Assembly (NCBI RefSeq): GCF_016185115.1
Contig: NZ_JACPOF010000020.1
Coordinates: 124,001-188,000 of the forward strand
DNA: 64,000 bases
Source: Polaromonas sp.
Lineage (GTDB): Bacteria; Pseudomonadota; Gammaproteobacteria; Burkholderiales; Burkholderiaceae_C
Direction of reading: 5' to 3'
Shown here piece after piece: positions 54,701-64,000 of this stretch (position 1 is its first letter; every line of letters begins with the position of its first letter). The notes beneath the pieces were generated by a model that was not told the origin of the DNA, did no database searches, and worked only from the letters and a program-made list of their open reading frames with translations. The position numbers and the translations under genes were made by a program.

Positions 54701-55701
54701 TCCAGCCACTGCGAATCGGGTGTCACCATGCGCCATGAGGCCAGGTTGTCGAGTGCCGTGCCCCAGAGCACCGCCTTTTTGCCGCCTGCATTCATGGCGA
54801 TATTGCCGCCTATACACGAGGCTTCGGCTGATGTCGGGTCCACTGCAAAGACAAAACCACCGCGCTCGGCCGCATCGGCCACTCGCTGTGTGACCACACC
54901 GGCTTCCGTCCAGATGGTTGCCACCGGCTCGGCGATGCCGGGCAGCCTGACCATCTCGACCTCGGTCATGGCTTCGAGTTTTTCGGTGTTGATGACGGCA
55001 GATTTCCAGGTCAATGGAATCGCGCCGCCCGTGTAGCCTGTGCCGCCGCCGCGCGGAACAATCGTCAGGCCGAGGTCAATGCAGCCCTTGACCAGGCCAG
55101 CCATTTCAACCTCTGTGTCAGGCGTGAGGACCACAAACGGGTACTCGACCCGCCAGTCGGTGGCGTCCGTCACATGTGACACACGCGAGAGGCCATCAAA
55201 CTTGATGTTGTCTTTCAGGGTCAGTTTGCGCAGCTTGCGCTCTGTCCGCTGGCGCAGTTCTGCAATCTCTTCGAAGGAATCAGAAAAACGGCCTACCGAA
55301 CTGCGGGCAGCCTGCAGCAGTTCCTGCACGATGGCATCACGTTCACTGTCCACATCGGGGGTGCGGCGCTTTTCGACCTCATTGAGGCGGTGCTGCAGCG
55401 CATCAACCAGAAGCTTGCGGCGCTTGGGGTTGTCCAGCAGGTCATCCTGCAGATAGGGGTTGCGCTGCACGACCCAGATATCGCCCAGCACCTCATACAG
55501 CATGCGCGCCGAACGGCCGGTGCGGCGCTCATCGCGCAGGCGGTTCAGCAAGTCCCAGGAATGCTCGCCCAGCAGGCGAATGACCACTTCGCGGTCTGAG
55601 AACGAGGTGTAGTTGTAGGGAATCTCGCGTATGCGGGCCTCGCCTGCCTTGGCATCGGCGACGAGCTGGTTGAGTTCCTGGAATGTCGTTGGGGCGTTCA
55701 T
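51760..55701 (-). CDS. Giant FAD/Fe-S oxidoreductase (DUF3683, D-lactate/glycolate dehydrogenase type)
   Basis: This 1313-residue flavo-iron-sulfur enzyme has the following domains in order. An N-terminal DUF3683 region (~1-170) is followed by an FAD-binding type 4 domain (~180-420) with [16 protein letters not shown] and [17 protein letters not shown]. An FAD-linked oxidase C-terminal domain (~480-800) carries [12 protein letters not shown] and GEHGIGITK. Two [4Fe-4S] motifs lie in [17 protein letters not shown] and [14 protein letters not shown] (~845-920). CCG domains (~1045-1290) show [32 protein letters not shown] and CPSCLQGL. The family is related to D-lactate and glycolate dehydrogenases, and the substrate here is unknown. 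The start at 55701 is [13 protein letters not shown]. It heads the minus-strand run with DUF971. Confidence 0.9.
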   Translation of the reverse strand: MNAPTTFQELNQLVADAKAGEARIREIPYNYTSFSDREVVIRLLGEHSWDLLNRLRDERRTGRSARMLYEVLGDIWVVQRNPYLQDDLLDNPKRRKLLVDALQHRLNEVEKRRTPDVDSERDAIVQELLQAARSSVGRFSDSFEEIAELRQRTERKLRKLTLKDNIKFDGLSRVSHVTDATDWRVEYPFVVLTPDTEVEMAGLVKGCIDLGLTIVPRGGGTGYTGGAIPLTWKSAVINTEKLEAMTEVEMVRLPGIAEPVATIWTEAGVVTQRVADAAERGGFVFAVDPTSAEASCIGGNIAMNAGGKKAVLWGTALDNLASWRMVTPDSQWLEVTRIDHNLGKIHDAAMASFELKYFEADGKTPVRTERLDIPGQSFRKEGLGKDVTDKFLSGLPGIQKEGCDGLITSARWIVHRMPVHTRTVCLEFFGNAKDAVPSIVEIKDFMFAEQKRTQALGSPVLLAGLEHLDDRYLRAVGYATKSKRGGLPKMVLFGDIAGDDADAVARATSEVVRIANSRAGEGFIAISPDARKKFWLDRKRTAAISRHTNAFKINEDVVIPLPRMAEYSDGIERINIELSLRNKIRLCDELEMFFRTGNLPLGKSDDANEIPSAELLEDRVGQALALIVEVRDLWAGWLRDVEPLFKDLQDHTLRASWKTQLRAPLQAIFTGGAFLPILDECTAIHKRVLKGRVWAALHMHAGDGNVHTNLPVNSDDYDMLQTAHEAVTRIMTLARSLDGVISGEHGIGITKMEFLSDQELQPFADYKAKVDPEGRFNKGKLLRNGVFAATQKLAAEPNGPLKDLLSDLTNAYTPSFGLMGHESLIMQQSDIGAIAGSVKDCLRCGKCKPVCATHVPRANLLYSPRNKILATSLLVEAFLYEEQTRRGVSIKHWEEFEDVADHCTVCHKCLTPCPVDIDFGEVSMNMRNLLRKMGQKSFRPGNTAAMFFLNATSPQTIKFMRSAMVDVGFKAQRLANDLLRRLARKQTARPPATVGRAPVKEQVIHFINKKMPGGLPKKTARALLDIEDKDYVPIIRNPKSTTPETEAVFYFPGCGSERLFSQVGLATQAMLWHAGVQTVLPPGYLCCGYPQRGSGQFDKAEKIITDNRVLFHRVANTLNYLDIKTVVVSCGTCYDQLQGYEFDKIFPGCRIIDIHEYLLEKGITLRTDMPGAGYLYHDPCHSPMKLQEPMKTVKALLGDNVLKNDRCCGESGTLGVTRPDISTQIRFRKEEELRKGEDQLRAMGVVDSKENVKILTSCPSCLQGLSRYGNDLNNGLLEADYIVVEMANQILGTEWLPAYVEAANHGGIERVLV

Positions 55702-55924
55702 CGTGCAATTTCGGCGGCCCGGGCAGTCGCGAAACCGCTGCCTGGCGCTCTTGTCCTGTGTCATTGCTATGTTAACGCAGCGCAGCATTTGCCCCGGAGA
55801 GCAGGAACCATGACCTCATGGGAAACCCGCTTGTTAAAAAACCGCCAGATCGCTTAAATCCCCTTGTCACAAACAGTTTGCACACTGTTCGATTCACCAA
55901 ACGCAACCGTTTTCAGGAGTCTTA

Positions 55925-57253
55925 ATGAATACCAACTCGTCAAAAGCCCGCCTTTCCGGGCTGGCCATTGCCGCTACTGCCCTGCTGGCCCCGCTTGCCG
56001 GCCAGGCCCAGACCGAAGTCCAGTTCTGGCATTCCATGGTGGCGGTCAACGGCGAGTGGGTCAATGACCTGGCCAAGGATTTCAATGCCAGCCAGAAGGA
56101 CTACAAGATCGTCCCGGTCTTCAAGGGCAGTTACGACGAGTCCATGACCGCCGCTATCGCCGCCTTCCGCGCCGGCAATGCACCACACATCCTTCAGGTG
56201 TTTGAAGTCGGCACTGCAACCATGATGGCCAGCAAGGGCGCTGTGGTGCCCGTGGCCCAGATCATGAAAGACGCCGGTTACAAGTTCGACCCCACCGCCT
56301 ATGTCTCTGCAGTGGCCGGTTACTACACCGCGCCCAACGGCCAGATGCTGAGCTTCCCGTTCAACAGCTCGACCACCATCTTTTATTACAACAAGGACGC
56401 CTTCAAGGCAGCCGGACTGCCCACAGACAAGGCGCCCACGACCTGGCCCGAAGTGGTCAATGCCGCCGCCAAGCTGAAAGCCTCGGGCCACAAGTGCCCC
56501 TTCACAACGGCCTGGCAGGGCTGGACGCAGCTTGAGAGCTTCTCAAGCTGGCACAACGTCGAATTTGCGACCAAATCCAATGGCCTGTCGGGCATGGACG
56601 CGCGCATGAAGATCGACTCTCCCCTGCACCAGCGCCACATCGAGAACCTGGCCAATATGTCCAAGCAGGGCCTGTTCATCTACAAGGGCCGCGGCAATGT
56701 GCCCGAAGCAAGTTTTGTCTCCGGCGAATGCGCCATGATCAACACGTCTTCAGGCTTTTACGGCAACGTGGCCAAGAACGCCAAGTTCGCTTACGGCCTG
56801 GCGCCCCTGCCCTACTACCAGGACATCGCCGGCGCACCCCAGAACACCGTCATCGGCGGTGCCAGCCTGTGGGTGATGTCGGGCAAAAAACCGGCGGAAT
56901 ACAAAGGTGTGGCGGCATTTTTCAACTACATCTCCAGCCCCGAAGTGCAGTCAGCCAGCCACAAGCGTACGGGTTACCTGCCTGTGACGACGGCGGCCTA
57001 CCAGCTGACCGAGAAATCCGGCTTCTACAAGCAGAACCCCGGCACCGACGTGGCGGTGACGCAGATGATCCGCAAGGTCACTGACAAGAGCCGCGGCATA
57101 CGCCTGGGCAACTATGTGCAGGTGCGTGCGATTGAGGACGAAGAACTCGAACAGGTCTGGAGCGGCAAGAAGACCGCAAAAGAAGCGCTCGATGCCATCG
57201 TCAAACGCGGCAACGAACAGCTCGAACGCTTCCAGAAGGCGAATAAGGGCTGA
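55925..57253 (+). CDS. ugpB: sn-Glycerol-3-phosphate ABC transporter, binding protein
   Basis: UgpB is the periplasmic receptor of the Ugp importer. The 442-residue protein has a Sec signal peptide (to about residue 28, ending AGQAQ). The extracellular binding family 1 fold follows, with EVQFWHSMVAVNGEWVNDLA, VFKGSYDESMTAAIAAFRAG, SFPFNSSTTIFYYNKDAF, GRGNVPEASFVSGECAM and YLPVTTAAYQLTEKSG. A GGAGTCTTA ribosome site precedes the ATG. It heads the ugpBAECQ operon. A TTGTCACAAACAGTTTGCAC stretch at 55864 is vaguely Pho-box-like, but I would not call it. Confidence 0.96.
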   Translation: MNTNSSKARLSGLAIAATALLAPLAGQAQTEVQFWHSMVAVNGEWVNDLAKDFNASQKDYKIVPVFKGSYDESMTAAIAAFRAGNAPHILQVFEVGTATMMASKGAVVPVAQIMKDAGYKFDPTAYVSAVAGYYTAPNGQMLSFPFNSSTTIFYYNKDAFKAAGLPTDKAPTTWPEVVNAAAKLKASGHKCPFTTAWQGWTQLESFSSWHNVEFATKSNGLSGMDARMKIDSPLHQRHIENLANMSKQGLFIYKGRGNVPEASFVSGECAMINTSSGFYGNVAKNAKFAYGLAPLPYYQDIAGAPQNTVIGGASLWVMSGKKPAEYKGVAAFFNYISSPEVQSASHKRTGYLPVTTAAYQLTEKSGFYKQNPGTDVAVTQMIRKVTDKSRGIRLGNYVQVRAIEDEELEQVWSGKKTAKEALDAIVKRGNEQLERFQKANKG

Positions 57254-57309
57254 TGCCCTGACCACAGCGGCTGGCCAGCCGCTGTGACACCCGCCATACT
57301 TGCCGACTT

Positions 57310-58191
57310 ATGGAAAAACGCGTTCTCTTCCGCTCTGCCTGGCTGCCCTGGCTGCTGCTGGCGCCACAGGTCATCGTCATCAGCGTATTTTTCTTCTGGC
57401 CGGCGGCGCAGGCGCTGATGCAGTCCTTCCAGGTGCAGGATGCGTTCGGCACCTCGACCGAATGGGTGGGGTTTGCCAACTTCAGGCAGCTTTTTAACGA
57501 CGCGGGTTACCTCGCCTCTTTCAAGACCACAGCGCTGTTTTCCATCCTGGTTGCCGTACTGGGCATAGGCCTGTCGCTGGTTCTGGCGGTCTTTGCCGAT
57601 CGCATCATCAAGGGCGCGCTGTTTTACAAGACGCTGCTGGTCGTGCCCTACGCTGTGGCCCCTGCGGTGGCAGGCGTGCTGTGGGTTTTCATGTTCTCGC
57701 CCTCGCTGGGCGTGGTGGCTTACGCCCTCGGCAAGATGGGTATCAACTGGAATCATCTTCTGGATGGCGGCCACGCGATGACGCTGATCGTGATGGCAGC
57801 GGTCTGGAAGCAGATTTCGTATAACTTTTTGTTCTTCCTGGCCGGCTTGCAGTCGATTCCCAAATCACTGATTGAAGCTGCAGCCATCGACGGCGCGCGC
57901 CCCTGGCGGCGGTTCTGGACCATACAGTTTCCCCTGCTGTCGCCGACCACCTTCTTCCTGCTGGTGATCAACATGGTCTACGCCTTCTTCGACACCTTCG
58001 CCATCGTCGATGCCACCACACACGGCGGGCCGGGGCAGGAGACGTCCATCCTGGTCTACAAGGTGTATTACGACGGCTTCAAGGCCATGGACCTTGGGGG
58101 CTCGGCTGCCCAGTCGGTCGTTCTGATGGCGATCGTGGTTGTATTGACTGTCCTCCAGTTCCGCTACGTTGAAAAGAAGGTGAACTACTGA
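57310..58191 (+). CDS. ugpA: sn-Glycerol-3-phosphate ABC transporter, permease UgpA
   Basis: This 293-residue inner-membrane permease has six helices and the binding-protein-dependent EAA loop in [20 protein letters not shown]. Other features are [20 protein letters not shown] at the N-terminus and [24 protein letters not shown]. It forms the channel with UgpE. The stop overlaps the ugpE start by one base, indicating tight coupling. Confidence 0.96.
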   Translation: MEKRVLFRSAWLPWLLLAPQVIVISVFFFWPAAQALMQSFQVQDAFGTSTEWVGFANFRQLFNDAGYLASFKTTALFSILVAVLGIGLSLVLAVFADRIIKGALFYKTLLVVPYAVAPAVAGVLWVFMFSPSLGVVAYALGKMGINWNHLLDGGHAMTLIVMAAVWKQISYNFLFFLAGLQSIPKSLIEAAAIDGARPWRRFWTIQFPLLSPTTFFLLVINMVYAFFDTFAIVDATTHGGPGQETSILVYKVYYDGFKAMDLGGSAAQSVVLMAIVVVLTVLQFRYVEKKVNY

Positions 58192-59041
58192 TGGTCGAGC
58201 GCAGAGCAACTCTGGGAATACTGGCCCACGCCGTGATGATTCTCGGCGTGTTGATCGTCGCCTTCCCGCTTTACCTGGCGTTTGTGGCATCGACCCATAC
58301 CGCGCAGGAAATCGTGCAGACCCCCATGCCGCTGCTACCAGGCAGCAACTTCTGGGAAACCTACAAGGCCGCCCTGTTTGGCAATGCCAATGGCCAGGGT
58401 TCGACTGCACCCGTAGCGCACATGATGTGGGTCAGCCTGGTGACCGCGCTGGTCATCACCTTCGGCAAGATCGCCATCTCGCTGCTGTCGGCGTTTGCGA
58501 TTGTCTATTTCCGCTTTCCGCTGAAAAACTTTTTCTTCTGGGCGATTTTTGTCACGCTGATGCTGCCGGTGGAGGTGCGGATCGGCCCGACCTACAAGGT
58601 GGTGTCTGATCTCGGCATGCTCAACACCTATGCCGGCCTCACAGTGCCTTTGATCGCGTCGGCCACGGCGACCTTTCTGTTCCGCCAGTTCTTCCTGACG
58701 GTACCCGATGAACTGGTCGAAGCCGCCCGCATGGACGGCGCCGGCCCGATGCGCTTCTTCTGGGACATCCTGCTGCCGCTGTCCAAGACCTCCATGGCGG
58801 CGCTCTTTGTGATCCAGTTCATCTACGGCTGGAACCAGTACCTCTGGCCGCTGCTGGCCACCACCAGCGAAGACATGTACCCGGTCGTCATCGGCATCAA
58901 ACGCATGATTGCCGGCGGCGACTCCCAGAACGAATGGAATGTGGTCATGGCGACCGCCATCCTCGCCATGCTGCCACCCGCATTTGTGGTGGTGCTGATG
59001 CAGAAGTGGTTCGTCAAGGGCCTCGTGGATACGGAAAAATA

Positions 59042-59042
<1 letters not shown>
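58191..59042 (+). CDS. ugpE: sn-Glycerol-3-phosphate ABC transporter, permease UgpE
   Basis: UgpE is the second channel subunit of the Ugp importer, 283 residues with six helices. The EAA motif is in [49 protein letters not shown] opens the protein, and [22 protein letters not shown] is typical of UgpE. Its stop and the ugpC start share a base (59042). Confidence 0.96.
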
Positions 59043-60061
<1,019 letters not shown>

Positions 60062-60889
60062 TTGAACGTGCGCAGCGCAGGGCCGCCCCAAGCAAGCACA
60101 GCCCCCTCGGGGGGCAGCGCAGCACACGAAGTGGCAAGCGTGGGGGCGAATGTTTGGCCCTACCCCCGCTGGATCGCACACCGCGGCGCCGGCAAGCTGG
60201 CGCCTGAAAACACCCTCGCCGCCTTCAAGCTGGGCGCCAGCCACGGCTACCGCATGTTCGAATGCGACGTCAAACTCAGCGCCGACGATGTGCTGTTTTT
60301 GCTGCACGATGCGACGCTGGAGCGCACCAGCAATGGCAAGGGCGATGCACGCGCCCTCGACTGGCAAACCCTGTCAAAGCTCGACGCCGGCAGCTGGCAT
60401 TCAGCGGCGTTTGCCGGTGAGCCACTGGCCAGCCTTGAAGTCATTGCGCGCTATTGCCTGGACAACCACTTCTTTCTGAATATCGAGATCAAACCCACAC
60501 CTGGGCTTGAAGGCCTCACCGGGACCACAGTTGCGAATGCGGCCGCCGCCCTGTGGGCAGGCAATACAACACCGCCCCTGCTGTCGTCATTCCAGCCTGC
60601 CTCATTGCAGGCAGCGCGCCTTGCCCAGCCGCAGTTGCCGCGCGGACTGCTGCTGGACGCGCTCAAGCCGGGCTGGCTGGACACCGCCAGTGCGCTGGAC
60701 TGCACAGCTGTTGTCTGCAACTACCGCCTGTGGAACGAGGCGACTGTGAGCCAGGCGAGGGAGGCGGGCCTCAGGACGCTTTGCTACACCGCCAATGAAT
60801 CAGCGGCCGTGCAGGAGATGCTGGCGCTGGGCCTGGACGGCATCATCACTGACCAGGTGCATGTGTTCAAGCCTGACGACCAGCATTGA
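60062..60889 (+). CDS. ugpQ: Glycerophosphodiester phosphodiesterase
   Basis: UgpQ hydrolyses glycerophosphodiesters to glycerol-3-phosphate plus an alcohol, feeding or accompanying Ugp uptake. The GDPD barrel begins PRWIAHRGAGKLAPENTLAAFKLG, with MFECDVKLSADDVLFLLHDATLERT and FFLNIEIKP carrying the metal-binding Glu/Asp/His residues. GLDGIITDQV ends the protein. The start is uncertain. The frame opens with a TTG at 60062 right after the ugpC stop, but the first ~28 codons are repeat family B. GTG codons at 60131 or 60140, just before the conserved part, are equally plausible. There is no signal peptide, so it should act in the cytoplasm as E. coli UgpQ does. Confidence 0.9.
   Translation: MNVRSAGPPQASTAPSGGSAAHEVASVGANVWPYPRWIAHRGAGKLAPENTLAAFKLGASHGYRMFECDVKLSADDVLFLLHDATLERTSNGKGDARALDWQTLSKLDAGSWHSAAFAGEPLASLEVIARYCLDNHFFLNIEIKPTPGLEGLTGTTVANAAAALWAGNTTPPLLSSFQPASLQAARLAQPQLPRGLLLDALKPGWLDTASALDCTAVVCNYRLWNEATVSQAREAGLRTLCYTANESAAVQEMLALGLDGIITDQVHVFKPDDQH
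60075..60147 (+). repeat. Repeat family B, copy 3, at the ugpC/ugpQ junction
   Basis: CCCCCTCGGGGGG followed by CAGCGCAGCACACGAAGTGG and AGCGTGGGGGC matches copies 1 and 2. It keeps the ugpQ frame open, so it may be translated as an N-terminal extension. Confidence 0.75.
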
Positions 60890-61133
60890 CTGGCTGGATC
60901 GCAGCCTGGTTTTGCTACTAATTTAATAGCTACTCACGTACGTATCTATTGGCCTACAGGCCAATTTGATGCCAAAAACAGGCCTTTTTTGGGCTTTTTT
61001 TCGGGTTTTGGGCACGCCAGAAATGCCAGAAAACAAAAACTTGCCGTAAAAGTTAAATTTTTGCTGTATACGTTAAATTTTCAGAATCTGGCGGGATGCA
61101 GCGCCGTCAGACCGTCAGAATCATCCAGGCCGA
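60890..61133. other. Gap between ugpQ and a small membrane-protein gene
   Basis: This 244-base gap between convergent genes holds repeat family A copy 3 (60925-61000) and, about 50 bases on, two direct GTTAAATTTT units (61052 and 61072). No coding sequence is supported. Confidence 0.7.
60925..61000 (+). repeat. Repeat family A, copy 3
   Basis: The 27-base core starting AATAGCTACTCACGTACGTA is identical to copy 1. It is followed by the perfect stem TTGGCCTACAGGCCAA and then GATGCCAAAAACAGGCC with T runs. Orientation is the same as in the other two copies. Confidence 0.8.
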
Positions 61134-61424
61134 TCAGGCCTTCCAGCCCCGGCCCAGCACCCAGTGGCAAAGCGCGCCGCCGACCACCAGCGCCGCATAG
61201 GTCGCCATTTTTCCGTCAACCCCAAACACCACCAGCCCCGCCACCAGGATGGCGAGGTTCACGACAAAAATAATGCCCAGCTGCGCCCGCCAGCTGTAGC
61301 TTGAGGCGCGTTTGCGTTTGTAAAACCGGCCGAAAAACTGCGCCAGCAACATCAACAGCAAGGCCACAGCCGCTGCGGGCAGAATGAAATTGAGCAGGTG
61401 GTCGGCGAGAAGGTAGGCGGTCAT
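61134..61424 (-). CDS. Small membrane protein, function unknown
   Basis: I do not recognise a named family for this 96-residue protein. Three hydrophobic segments are visible: LLNFILPAAAVALLLMLLAQ, LGIIFVVNLAILVAGLVVFGV and MATYAALVVGGALCHWVL. A basic loop KRKRASSYSWR lies between the first two. I chose the ATG at 61424 (MTAYLLADHLLN); an upstream ATG at 61469 adds 15 residues. It lies divergent from hemA with a 112-base gap. Confidence 0.75.
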   Translation of the reverse strand: MTAYLLADHLLNFILPAAAVALLLMLLAQFFGRFYKRKRASSYSWRAQLGIIFVVNLAILVAGLVVFGVDGKMATYAALVVGGALCHWVLGRGWKA

Positions 61425-61536
61425 GCGGGTTCCATCGTCCGGTGAAAGGCCCCGCCAAGCGCGCCACAAAGAGCGATTGAACGGCTATTGATACAGGCCA
61501 AAGCCTGCCGGGGTGCTTCAATTTTATAATCAGGGC

Positions 61537-62826
61537 ATGTCAGTCTGGGCCCTTGGGCTAAACCACAACACCGCACCGCTTGATTTGCGCGGTCGATTTG
61601 CGTTCTCCATGGACCAGATAGAGCCGACCCTCAAGGGTTTGCGCTCCTCGCTCGCCCGCCAGCCCGAAGCCACGATTCTCTCGACCTGCAACCGCACCGA
61701 GATCTATTGCGCCGGCGAAAACACCGACCTCGACAACACGCTGGAGTGGCTGGCCCACAGCGGCGGCGTCTCGCCCGCCCTGCTGCGCTCACATGCCTAC
61801 ACGCTGCAAGGCGACCAGGCCGCACGCCATGCGTTTCGCGTCGCCAGCGGGCTGGATTCCATGGTGCTGGGCGAGCCGCAAATCCTCGGCCAGATGAAAG
61901 ACGCGGTGCGTGCCGCCGAAGACGCCGGCGCCATGGGCACCACGCTGCACCAGCTGTTCCAGCGCTCGTTTGCCGTCGCCAAGGAAGTGCGCAGCAGTAC
62001 CGAAATCGGCTCCCACAGCATCAGCATGGCCGCAGCGGCCGTCCGGCTGGCCGGCCAGCTGTTTGAAGACCTCGGCGATATCCGCATTCTTTTTGTGGGC
62101 GCAGGCGAGATGATCGACCTGGCTGCCACCCACTTCGCCGCGCGCAAACCCAAATCGATGGCGATCGCCAACCGTACGCTGGAGCGTGGCGAAAAGCTCG
62201 CCGGCCGCTTTGGTGCAGAAGTCATGCGCCTGGCTGACCTGCCCACGCGCCTGCACGAGTTCGACGCCGTCATCAGCTGCACCGCCAGCACCCTGCCCAT
62301 CATCGGCCTGGGCGCGGTGGAGCGCGCCGTCAAGCTGCGCAAGCACAAGCCCATGTTCATGGTCGACCTGGCTGTACCGCGCGACATCGAGCCCGAGGTC
62401 AAGGAGCTGCCTGACATTTACCTTTACACCGTCGACGACCTCGCGCAGGTGGTGCAGACCGGCAAGGACAACCGCCAGGCCGCCGTGGCCGAAGCCGAAG
62501 TCATCATCGACGCCGGTGTGCAGAACTTCATGCACTGGCTGGGCCAGCGCGGCACGGTGCCGCTGATCCGGCAGATCAACGCCCAGGCCGACGAATGGCG
62601 TGCGCTTGAAATTGCACGCGCAAAAAAACTGCTGGTCAAAGGCGAATCGATTGACGACGTGCTGGATGCGCTGAGCCGCGGCCTGACGCAAAAAATGCTG
62701 CACGGTACGCTGGCCGAACTGCACGCAGGCGATGCTGCCAACCGCGAAGCCACGGCGCAAACAGTCTCAAAACTGTTTTTGCGCGGCCAGCTGCCCAAAC
62801 TGCGGCCTGAAGACAAAGAGCGTTAG
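61537..62826 (+). CDS. hemA: Glutamyl-tRNA reductase
   Basis: HemA reduces Glu-tRNA to glutamate-1-semialdehyde, the first step of C5 heme synthesis. The 429-residue protein shows [19 protein letters not shown], the nucleophile Cys in [12 protein letters not shown] (near residue 50), [21 protein letters not shown] and the NADPH-binding [16 protein letters not shown]-terminal dimerisation helix includes [27 protein letters not shown] chose the ATG at 61537 (MSVWALGLN); an ATG at 61513 adds eight residues. prfA follows on the same strand, as in E. coli. Confidence 0.97.
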   Translation: MSVWALGLNHNTAPLDLRGRFAFSMDQIEPTLKGLRSSLARQPEATILSTCNRTEIYCAGENTDLDNTLEWLAHSGGVSPALLRSHAYTLQGDQAARHAFRVASGLDSMVLGEPQILGQMKDAVRAAEDAGAMGTTLHQLFQRSFAVAKEVRSSTEIGSHSISMAAAAVRLAGQLFEDLGDIRILFVGAGEMIDLAATHFAARKPKSMAIANRTLERGEKLAGRFGAEVMRLADLPTRLHEFDAVISCTASTLPIIGLGAVERAVKLRKHKPMFMVDLAVPRDIEPEVKELPDIYLYTVDDLAQVVQTGKDNRQAAVAEAEVIIDAGVQNFMHWLGQRGTVPLIRQINAQADEWRALEIARAKKLLVKGESIDDVLDALSRGLTQKMLHGTLAELHAGDAANREATAQTVSKLFLRGQLPKLRPEDKER

Positions 62827-62852
62827 CGGCGATTCATCGCCGCCCGGGTTTT

Positions 62853-62938
62853 GTCATTGCGGGCCTGATTCGCAATTCAGAACCCGAACCCCGTATACGC
62901 ACGCGAAGTCATGGATCCCGGATCAAGTCCGGGATGAC
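62853..62938. repeat. REP-like hairpin element between hemA and prfA
   Basis: Two hairpins occupy the hemA-prfA gap. ATTGCG (62856-62861) pairs with CGCAAT (62871-62876). GTCAT...CCCGGA pairs with TCCGGG-ATGAC across TCAAG (62908-62938). Sequences of the form GTCATTGCG and CCCGGATCAAGTCCGGGATG are, as I recall, common repetitive palindromes in Proteobacteria. Confidence 0.7.
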
Positions 62939-62960
62939 AAGCAGATAAAACCTTTCCCCC

Positions 62961-64000
62961 ATGAAACCCTTTCTCCGCCAGACCCTCGACCGCCAGCTTT
63001 TAAGACTGCATGAACTGGACGCGCTGCTGTCCGCCAGCGATGTGGTGAGCGATCTGGACCGCTTTCGCAGCCTCACGCGTGAGCACGCCGAAGCCAGCAC
63101 GATTGCAGAGCAGTACCGCAAGCTCACCAGCCGCGAGGCCGACCTCGCCAGTGCGCAAGCCATGCTGGGCGACGCCGGCAATGATGCCGAAATGGTCGAG
63201 ATGGCCGAAGAAGAAATTACGGCCGCCAAAGCCGACATCGCGCAGATCGACGAAGCGCTGCAACTGATGCTGATCCCCAAGGACCCGGACGATGTACGCC
63301 CGGCTTTTGTCGAAATCCGCGCGGGCACGGGCGGTGATGAATCTGCCCTGTTCGCAGGCGATTTGTTCCGCATGTACACACGTTATGCAGAGCGCAAGGG
63401 CTGGCGCACTGAAATCATCAGCGAGTCCCCCAGTGAATTGGGCGGCTACAAGGAAGTCGTGTTGCGTGTGGAAGGCGCCCTTGATGCCAGCGGCGTCGGC
63501 GTCTACGGCAAGCTGCGCTTTGAGTCGGGCGGCCACCGCGTGCAGCGTGTGCCGGCGACCGAGACCCAGGGCCGCATCCACACCAGCGCCTGTACGGTGG
63601 CGGTGATGCCCGAGCCTGACGAAGCCGTGGCGATACAGATCAACCCCGCCGACCTGCGCATAGACACCTACCGCGCCAGCGGCGCCGGCGGCCAGCACAT
63701 CAACAAAACTGACTCTGCAGTGCGCATCACCCACCTGCCCACCGGCATCGTCGCCGAATGCCAGGACGGCCGCAGCCAGCACAGCAACAAGGCGCAGGCG
63801 CTGAAAGTGCTGACCGCGCGCATCCATGAAAAAGACCGGTCTGAACGCGCCGCCAAAGATGCAGCCCTGCGCAAGGGCCTGGTCGGCACCGGCGACCGCA
63901 GCGACCGCATACGCACCTACAACTTCCCACAGGGCCGGCTCACGGACCACCGCATCAACCTGACCCTGTACAAGCTGCTCACCATCATGGAAGGCGACCT
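62961..64000 (+). CDS. prfA: Peptide chain release factor 1 (3' end cut by window edge)
   Basis: RF1 recognises UAA and UAG stop codons and triggers peptide release. About 346 residues are present of the usual ~360. The N-terminal coiled region leads into [23 protein letters not shown]. The stop-codon region includes [22 protein letters not shown], with the anticodon-like PAT in RVPATE (RF1 rather than SPF of RF2). The catalytic GGQ is in [16 protein letters not shown]. The C-terminus includes [21 protein letters not shown]. It begins [11 protein letters not shown] at 62961. The next gene is expected to be prmC, which lies outside. Confidence 0.97.
   Translation, partial: MKPFLRQTLDRQLLRLHELDALLSASDVVSDLDRFRSLTREHAEASTIAEQYRKLTSREADLASAQAMLGDAGNDAEMVEMAEEEITAAKADIAQIDEALQLMLIPKDPDDVRPAFVEIRAGTGGDESALFAGDLFRMYTRYAERKGWRTEIISESPSELGGYKEVVLRVEGALDASGVGVYGKLRFESGGHRVQRVPATETQGRIHTSACTVAVMPEPDEAVAIQINPADLRIDTYRASGAGGQHINKTDSAVRITHLPTGIVAECQDGRSQHSNKAQALKVLTARIHEKDRSERAAKDAALRKGLVGTGDRSDRIRTYNFPQGRLTDHRINLTLYKLLTIMEGD

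Noticed and set aside
55864..55890. Pho box upstream of ugpB
   Set aside because: TTGTCACAAACAGTTTGCAC is only loosely similar to tandem CTGTCAT units. I cannot align two proper 7-base repeats at 11-base spacing.

Overview
The window reads as a gene-dense, high-G+C chromosomal segment of a betaproteobacterium, most likely Burkholderiales, family Comamonadaceae (Polaromonas/Rhodoferax-like). This rests on protein character (DUF3460, a fused PabB-PabC, a very large DUF3683-type FAD/Fe-S oxidoreductase), on gene order (mrp/metG divergent; gpmA-ctpA-moeB; ubiE-Tim44-ubiJ-ubiB; hemA-prfA) and on short intergenic repeats that I recall from this family. No database search was run. I see no rRNA, tRNA, CRISPR array, transposase, integrase or prophage. 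Both ends cut genes: mrp/apbC on the left and prfA on the right.

Region by region. 1-7.6 kb: mrp and metG diverge, then a 7TM sensor with a degenerate GGDEF domain, a SulP anion transporter, a BamE-like lipoprotein and DUF3460. 7.7-23.3 kb is rich in vitamin and cofactor genes: scpA, nadB, then on the other strand nadC-nadA-pabBC, then panD, an orphan Tat-exported solute-binding protein, bioA-bioD-bioF, bioB, panB, panC, a membrane-anchored hydrolase and a GNAT acetyltransferase. 23.6-31.7 kb is housekeeping: gpsA, secB, grxC, a rhodanese, gpmA, ctpA, moeB and an AsmA-family protein. 31.9-36.7 kb is a signalling and envelope-stress block: a single-domain response regulator, a LuxR-type regulator, a CHASE3 histidine kinase, then DUF1328, DUF883 (YqjD-like), YqjE-like, a two-TM protein and a BON lipoprotein.

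36.8-55.7 kb is a long run of minus-strand genes. In order of transcription they are: giant FAD/Fe-S oxidoreductase, DUF971, ubiE, Tim44-domain protein, ubiJ, ubiB, fmdB, DUF502, aspS, nudB, MBL-fold exonuclease, ATP-dependent DNA ligase, folE, BLUF photoreceptor, EamA transporter, DUF429 and thermonuclease. 55.9-60.9 kb is a complete ugpBAECQ glycerol-3-phosphate/glycerophosphodiester uptake operon. 61.1-64 kb holds a small membrane protein, hemA and the start of prfA.

The common theme is cofactor supply: NAD, pABA/folate (pabBC, folE, nudB), pantothenate (panD, panB, panC), biotin, ubiquinone, heme and Fe-S handling. The most notable observations are: a low-G+C, foreign-looking anticodon-domain segment inside metG; a folE-BLUF gene pair; an exonuclease-ligase pair lacking its usual Lhr/MPE partners; a giant oxidoreductase overlapping a DUF971 gene; the sensor/regulator plus Yqj-like block with a perfect GTAGGA inverted repeat; and three families of dispersed palindromic repeats, one of which is paired with operator-like palindromes. 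I did not find a clearly new defence or mobile system. Most of the window is core genome.
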